Part shown: piece after piece, positions 57,691 through 64,000 of the stretch
How positions within the stretch are numbered: the first letter of the stretch is position 1
How the letters are laid out: each line of letters begins with the position of its first letter
NCBI GenBank assembly: GCA_016801885.1
Contig: CM028895.1
Coordinates: forward strand, 13,230,001-13,294,000
Direction of reading: 5' to 3'
Length of the DNA stretch: 64,000 nucleotides
From: Toxotes chatareus
Taxonomy: Eukaryota; Chordata; Actinopteri; Toxotidae
Notes under the pieces: generated by a model
Told to the model about the DNA's origin: nothing
Databases searched by the model: none
What the model saw: only the letters and a program-made list of their open reading frames with translations
Made by a program: the position numbers and the translations under genes

Positions 57691-60439
57691 TGCTTTGGTG
57701 GAGGTATAGACTGTGTAACAGAGGTACTGCACTATGCAATACATACAGTAAACTGTAAAACGTCATATGTGCACATAGGTTCAAGGATATTACACAGCAT
57801 ACAATCAAACTGCCAACACCAGGCTGTTTTTTCAAAGAGCATTCTGCCAGTAACAGTTTTCTGCAAGCAGTAGCAAAAAAAACAAAACATACTGACATAA
57901 GCAAAGCAGCGTACTGAAGATCTATGAAATAACTTTTGGGGGGGAGCTGAAGTGGGGACCAGCCTCAGCCCCTCAGTATCCCTGGGCTACTGATTGTATA
58001 TTGGACACGATTTACACTACGTCCAATGTCAACATTCAGTGGTAAAACAGGAAGAAGTGTGTCTTCTCAGCGAGGCAAAAGAAAAGGTGTGGAGGTCAGG
58101 GTGGTGGGTGGTAGCGTAGAAAATGGTTGGCACTGACAGTAATCCTGACAATGAACCTCTTGCCTGACGATAGGGTCGTCTTCTTTTGATCACTGTTTTT
58201 CAACCAGTGCTTTCATATTATTTAACTGAATGTCAGGGTTAGGGTTGTGTATCTGCTGCTGTTATTCAGTTGTAGCCACAACCCTGGTTTCATCTTGCCT
58301 CCAGGGGTAAAGAACTTTTTCAGTCAGGAGACCCATTTTTCACCAAAACCCACCACCTTACCTTTATAACTGAACCCCATACAGTGTTGCAGGGTTCCCA
58401 GTGTGAAAGGAGCCTAAGTAGACACTGATCACATCAATGACATCTGCCTCTAGTTGGCTCCTTTTTGTGACACAAAATCCTGTTCAGCATCATTCGCTTT
58501 CATTCCCATTTTAAGGGCTGTCTGACTCCTGCATTCACTCTTATTCAGTTCCCCTCTGCTTTCTCTGCTGCTGGCACCATTCATGCTGCTTTATGTACAT
58601 GTGTAACCATGGCGACTGGCAAATAGAGCTGTATAGCATCATTCAACTTTTGTGGTTGACATGCTATTTGCAAAATGTGCAGACTCCAAATACATGCCTT
58701 GCAATATATCATATCTGGTCACATCTGGGGGAAAAAGGCATCACCACACAAATTCTGCTATCTACCTTCTTTCTGTATGTTCTAATAGATCATTTTGAAT
58801 TTTGAAAAAAAGTTCAGACTTCAGACTCCATTTGGCGTGCAAAACAAATACATGTATCATGTTAATAAGCTCTGTGCTTACTGTCCTTGATCCCCACACC
58901 CTGGATGTCTGCACAGAAAGTCACAGCAATCCATTATTGTTCTTAGCTGCTAGCACCTATACTGTATTGTTGGTGTGGTGAAAGGGGGTGGAGGCGGGTC
59001 ACAAATTGCCACCGTGCTGAAACAACAGCCGAATGACAGCAGAGAAAGTTTGAGAGCTTAAGAGTGATTGGCATGCCAGGTGGTGGTTGGATGAAGACAA
59101 GAATGAGCTGGTGGAGCTTAGAAATAGCATGAAACTGTGCTTGTGGTTAGGGAGATAGTCTTCCTGACTGAACTTTCGCTAAGCTTCATATATCACACAC
59201 ACTCCAATAGCAGGCATTATCTCACACATGGCCAGTTAGTGCATCTAGCATACTGCAGTGCATCACAATCACAGTTTGATCCTCAGTTCCAGTGTGCTGT
59301 ATCAATACCAGTCTGAAAAAATAATAATAATTGCAGGCTTTATGTCTAGTTGACATATTGCTGATTGCAAAGGGCTCAGTTGAGATTACAGCCTGTGGCA
59401 CAGATGTAATTGATTTGCTGTGCACCTGCGACCAACATCCACCACCACCAAGTTCAAGCCTGTGAGCGGGTTTATTAATTTATCAAACTCAGATGTCTGA
59501 GCGGGCTTCCCAGGCTGAAACCTCCCCATGCTGTGTCACCTTTTACAACCACCTCATGTGACTCCTCTGCGCTGACATGCGTCTCAAACGTCGGCTTTCT
59601 CCCTCATTTAAACTGAATGTCTGACAGGAGCACTGCCTGCCCTCATCATCTGTCTCCCTCAATGAAGTTCATGTGATCGCAGGCAAAACGGCCCATTGCT
59701 GCTGAGAGTGATTAAAGCAGCATCAAAGTCTCAGCCTTTGGCTTTGAATACTTCACATGTCAGCTTATATGTAAGTTGCATTGAGGAATCTCCCTAGCCT
59801 AAACAGCCTTCCTCAAACTAAGATAGATCCTTACCCACAACATCCTCTTTTGGAAATATAATCTCTCTGAGTCCAACCCAATTAATTTCTCCTTTAAACT
59901 TTATAGAAAGTTTCGAGCTGGTTTTTATTCCAAGTCTAGTCATTACCCGGATTGAGTGGTTTGAAAAAAATCTTTTGATAGTTTCTGTGTGATTTCTACC
60001 AAAGCAGGGGCTGTAATTAAATGAGAGACAGAGGGGAGATAAATTGCGACTTAAACGGCAAAAAATGATCTTCAAAGTGCCCAAACCAGTAGAAGAAATA
60101 ATGCCAAGGAAGTGACTCCCAGGTCTCTGGGCACTAATTTTGTTTGTTGAAAAGTACACCATAATAACTTGCATTCCTACATGAAATTTATGCACATAAT
60201 TCCATATTTCTGTTTACAGAAATATTTTGGGGAAAGTCATTCACCCAGACTGAATGCTTGTCAACAGGGCAACAAAACAACAACATCAAAAATGTTCTTT
60301 CTCTCCCCCGCAGCCCTGGAAATAATCCACCATCAAAACTTTTCCTCTGGGATAGCAAAGTCTGATGCTGTCTGAGATCATCAAGTACCGAATACACACT
60401 GGAGCTGTGTGTATTCTGTGTGTCTGTTGCAACCATAGC
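57691..60439. other. No gene seen
   Basis: Two telomere-like GGGTTAGGG units occur near 58,236. A 125-codon minus-strand open frame (59,818-60,195) has no recognised motif. Confidence 0.5.
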
Positions 60440-60459
60440 AAAAAAAAAAAAAAAAAAAA
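60440..60459. repeat. A20 homopolymer
   Basis: Twenty consecutive A with no recognised retroposon body. Confidence 0.9.
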
Positions 60460-63226
60460 TTGAAACATCCTCTATAACAGTATTTTAATCCTCTTTTATC
60501 TTTATGTGTTACTGAAGTAACTTCATATAATGCAGTGTTAAATCTGACATCCCTATCATCGGGCAGTGAGCCACAAGCCCAGGTCCATTTTCCATGTTAC
60601 ACAGATAACCACGCTCACACAGCGACAATATCCCTTTACATATATTTTTGCTCACTGCCATCAAAGCAGCATTATCTCTCCGCTGACCCACAGGCTGACC
60701 TGCTCTGTTAACGGGTTATGCTGAAAAGTGCTGAGTGGCCTTCTCCCACAAATGGGATTTCCTTATCTCCAGTCTGAGAGTATTCTGTCATCAGCAATAG
60801 ATGACTTTCTCCATTTTGCTCTGTAATTCATTTCCTGGCTTTCTCTATGCTTCACACTCTTCCTTTCTGACAGGTGAGATAGATAAAATAGTGCGAGCCC
60901 GTTGTTTGCTGATGGCTGTTGAGGATCTCAACTTCAGAGGGATAGATAATGTGAATGCAACACGCTTCAGTTGATGTCTTAAAAAGCTAAGTTGGAAACA
61001 GAAAAGAGGATTATAGATAAAATCCAAATTTGATTTTATAATTAAAAATTGATACACACATTCAATTATTTATGATGCAAATGAGGAAGATAATTTTTAA
61101 ATTTGTAAAGAGCCTCTGCAGTGCTATCAGCTCAACTGATTTATACTTGTATGCTAATCTGCTGTGTCCGCTTTATAATCTAACATTTGCATTCTGCGGA
61201 AATAACACTTATAAAGTACCACACACACATACACACATATACACACAGTTACTGGCATCAGTGTGGTGGCCTCTTGGTGAAGCCTTTGGGCCCTGTGCCA
61301 GCAGAGTGCCATCTCATTATCTCCAGTTACACAAATGTTGTACAACTGGTGAGAAAGATCCAATATATTTCAACAGCTGTGACTGACAGGTGAAGTCAGG
61401 ACATACTCTGCACAAACACCAGCAGTCAGCACAGAATGGCAGAATGGATGACAATGCAAGCTGTGGTAAATGTTCAGTGTTCTTTCTCAGAACTCAGCAT
61501 TTTCTGACAACTTGGACATTTACAATCCATCTGTTTTGGGAAACATCCGTCTGACAAACAGTGAGGAGAAGGCTGCTGATTTGAGACTTTTATTTATTTA
61601 AAAAGACAGACAGGGAAACCTTGAGAATGAATGGATTTTTTTTTTTTTACGTAGTGCACAAAGCATGTTTCTACGTTTTTGAGTTCTAGGCAGACAAGAG
61701 AAAAAAGTAAACACGGATGAACACAGAGCTCTTTAATAGTCTGGTTAATTCTGTTCTGTTGCTCACTCATGTCCTTGGCAGTATTGTAGCTCATCATGTT
61801 GACTCTCCTCTTGCTACCCAGGTAGCAGCAGTCAAGAGCCCTCTTTGCTAAAGTTGCAGGTCAAGGTCATTAGTTTGTCATTACAACCTCCTCCTTGCAC
61901 ATTTTTCAACTCTTTAATGATGCGTGCATACACCTGCCAACAGACAGAGAGAGAAGAGTGAAAAATCATCCATCTCTCTTTCTGACCTCCTCCGAAGCTC
62001 TCGCTCTTTTAACTCCCCATCTCCACCCATCCATTAACGCCACCCCTCTCCTCTCCTGCTTTGTAATGTTGACGAGGTGCAATATCTTTGCTCTCCTCCT
62101 TGACATTGATTCCAGTGATTTAAATCCTCCAAGTCATGACACAAATTACCTGTAATTTACAGCCACCCCTCCATTTCACTCATAATATGCTCCAGTGAGA
62201 ATTCAATGTTCCTTCTGTCTCTTTCTCGTTTGCCCCCCCCTCTGTTCCTTGCTCTTTGTTCTCCTTTTCTCTCTCTCAGTCTCCTTGCGCTTGTACCTTT
62301 ACTGCATTACGATTTATGGCCCTGGCTGTTCCTTGTATCAAAAAGAAAGCCTATGCAAGCACAGAGTGAACTCTGACAAAGTCTAACACCCTTCTTTTGA
62401 ATGGGTGCTGGGATGTAAAACTGAAAATGAAGTGTCAGCTCTGCCACTTAAATAGACAAAGGCTGGATCCATCAATACTCAGCAAAAGATAATGTTGGCA
62501 TACATCACAAGAAAGGCCTATTTTACTGTAATACCCAAGGTATTTGTTCGCTCTCTGGTTTGAAACACTCCCTAAATTGATCGGCTTCTCCTCAAAAGCG
62601 CCTCAACACGAAAGAAAATGTTTTAACTTGGCACTTTTTGAAGGATACTGTCAACTTTTGGGGAGAGGGGGTTTTATCCTTCTTCTGTCATCTGCTGAAA
62701 AGTTAAAAGCAATTTGCTGGTTGATTCAACTTGTGACAGCGTAAATCCGGACTATTGTTTCCCCCTAAGGAGAAAATTTAAGAGTGCATCAAAAAAGCAT
62801 CCTCTCAGAGGCATTTTATCTCAAACTTGGGGATTGCTTGGAAGGAGAAAAAAGGGGGTTGGATTGTGTCACAAACCAGTGAGTGGAAAATGTCCCTTGT
62901 CACTTTAGTGTCTGCAGGTAGAAGCCTTGCAGATGTGGCACTTCAAGAATGGAGGTTCCAATCACCTCTGAAATGGAATTATAGAGTACTTCACAGCTCA
63001 GTGGCATTTGAATGCTTTCGGCAGTATGCCACAAAGCGAAGGAGGCTTAGACAGCTAGAAAATGATACAGACACCCGGACTATAGACACAAAGAAACTGA
63101 GGCATGCACATTAAGTATTCTTGGTGCCTCTCTAACCCTTTCTTCTCTGTTTGCTGTTCCCATAACACACAGTCTGTCTCTCTTCCTTTTGTCTGTTCTA
63201 TTTTTCTCTCTTTCGCCAAACTGCAG
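60460..63226. other. No gene seen
   Basis: TTATGATGCAAATGAGG near 61,070 carries an octamer-type ATGCAAAT site. Short CA sequence lies at 61,219-61,248 and a CT-rich stretch at about 61,960-62,075. The pyrimidine-rich run just left of 63,226 is the acceptor tract of the next feature. Confidence 0.5.
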
Positions 63227-63299
63227 TATTTCAAACCTGGATTGAGACCTAATGAAGTTCACAGTCATGGCGCTGAGGGAGATGATATCTGGGGAAGAA
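63227..63299 (+). other. Candidate exon, possibly a first coding exon
   Basis: A long pyrimidine tract and CTGCAG precede 63,227, and GGAAGAA|GTGAGT ends the 73-base segment. Two readings are possible. Frame 1 is open throughout (YFKPGLRPNEVHSHG and onward). In the second, after an in-frame TGA at 63,243-63,245, ATG codons at 63,252 and 63,267 open MKFTVMALREMISGEE to the exact donor boundary. The second ATG has G at -3 and G at +4, a good start context. The peptide matches no protein I know. This is the best exon candidate in the window, but a pseudo-exon remains possible. Confidence 0.4.
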
Positions 63300-64000
63300 G
63301 TGAGTAGTGGAACTTCTGTGATGGAGAATATATACTGTAGATTTGTTAGTTTAGGTGACCATCGTCAGTGTGTAAAATACACTTTTTTCGTCAGAAAATC
63401 TTCCAGAGACTGAATCATCAAAATGTCTTCAATGTTTCTTTTGACCGATGAAAATGCTATAAAAAATCCTCAAGGCTCTGGCAATCCTCTGACCTTCAAG
63501 TACTGATTAAAAGAAAATATGTGAGAGTTAAAAAAAAATATTACACCGCAGAGATGGAGACACAGCAATGGTGAAGCATGATCAAAGATGAACAGAAGAA
63601 AAGAGAAAAAGCTCAGTTAAACTGTCAGTGTTACAGAATGGCTACAATACAGTGAATCTAACTGGCCCGTTTAAATGATAATGAATTTGGGATTTGTGGT
63701 CGAGCTTGGCTCACAAAATCCACAAAAACAGTCCAAAATTAGACCCTCTGACTCTCCGCCGGTCAGTCAGAACTGAAGAAGCCTCTTGGATGAGACTTGT
63801 CCGGCTGCCCTCAATTCAACTCTTCTTGAATAACCATGACCTAGATCACTGAGAATCTTTACAGACAGTAAACAAAACACTTGACATTTCTATTTTCATT
63901 TTGTGTTGACCTGCAAACAAAGAAAAATTACAAAGGAGCCTACATTATGTCTGCATTCAGTCAGTGTGGGCCTTGTTTATGACAACATCTTGTCATGGGG
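63300..64000. other. No gene seen
   Basis: If 63,227-63,299 is an exon, this would be the start of its downstream intron. No repeat or motif of note. Confidence 0.5.

Noticed and set aside
58236..58247. GGGTTAGGG telomere-like units.
   Set aside because: Only about two units; too short to mean an interstitial telomere.
11925..58616. A series of X-box-like sites: 11,925 (GTTTCCATAGTAAC), 24,814 (GTTACCTTGACAAC), 28,787 (GTTGCTATGGAAAC), 43,597 (GTTGCCATGGCGAT) and 58,603 (GTAACCATGGCGAC).
   Set aside because: Counting consensus degeneracy, more than ten sites with at most one mismatch are expected by chance in 64 kb, so these are not enriched. Only the perfect site at 13,211 was kept.
59818..60195. 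125-codon minus-strand open frame, considered as a LINE-1 remnant.
   Set aside because: No reverse-transcriptase or endonuclease motif could be aligned in any frame.
1..64000. tRNA, rRNA, CRISPR array, operon or phage features.
   Set aside because: None seen; the sequence has eukaryotic intergenic or intronic character throughout.

Overview
The window looks like non-coding, repeat-bearing DNA from a ray-finned fish, probably a percomorph teleost. The basis is its mix of relics: a decayed Helitron, two L2-clade LINE reverse-transcriptase fragments, a Ty3-like solo LTR, several interspersed repeats I recall as common in percomorph genomes, and many (CA)n, (TA)n and (CTAT)n microsatellites. I see no bacterial or viral gene organisation. 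I recognise no host protein-coding gene; apart from the Helitron, no open reading frame resembles a protein family I know.

Layout. Positions 1 to about 3,055 hold, on the minus strand, most of a Helitron RepHel gene: an OTU-like module, the HUH and two-tyrosine parts of the rolling-circle replicase, the linker, and a PIF1-type helicase with most of its motifs. It is broken by frameshifts, a stop and an internal deletion, and it runs off the left edge. Positions 3,056-4,140 may be its 5' non-coding side. From 4.1 to 64 kb the sequence is mainly intergenic or intronic, with L2 fragments at 10.4-11.2 kb and 44.4-44.9 kb, an LTR at 41.2-41.6 kb, a degenerate GATATCCA repeat array at 31.3-31.8 kb, and dispersed repeats at 6.3, 14.5-15.0, 33.0-33.2, 40.6-41.1, 49.5-49.8 and 53.8-54.2 kb. 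A G-quadruplex-prone block lies at 16.6 kb. Perfect hairpins lie at 50,235 and 50,939.

Possible host transcription is weakly supported. Three plus-strand segments (18,043-18,110, 41,769-41,875 and 63,227-63,299) have good acceptor and donor signals. The last contains two start codons whose frame runs open into the donor. Several AT-rich, homeodomain-motif-rich stretches look like conserved non-coding elements, one with a perfect RFX X-box at 13,211-13,223, but conservation cannot be judged here. I find no convincing new biological system; the Helitron deletion product and the paired hairpins near 50 kb are the most unusual objects.
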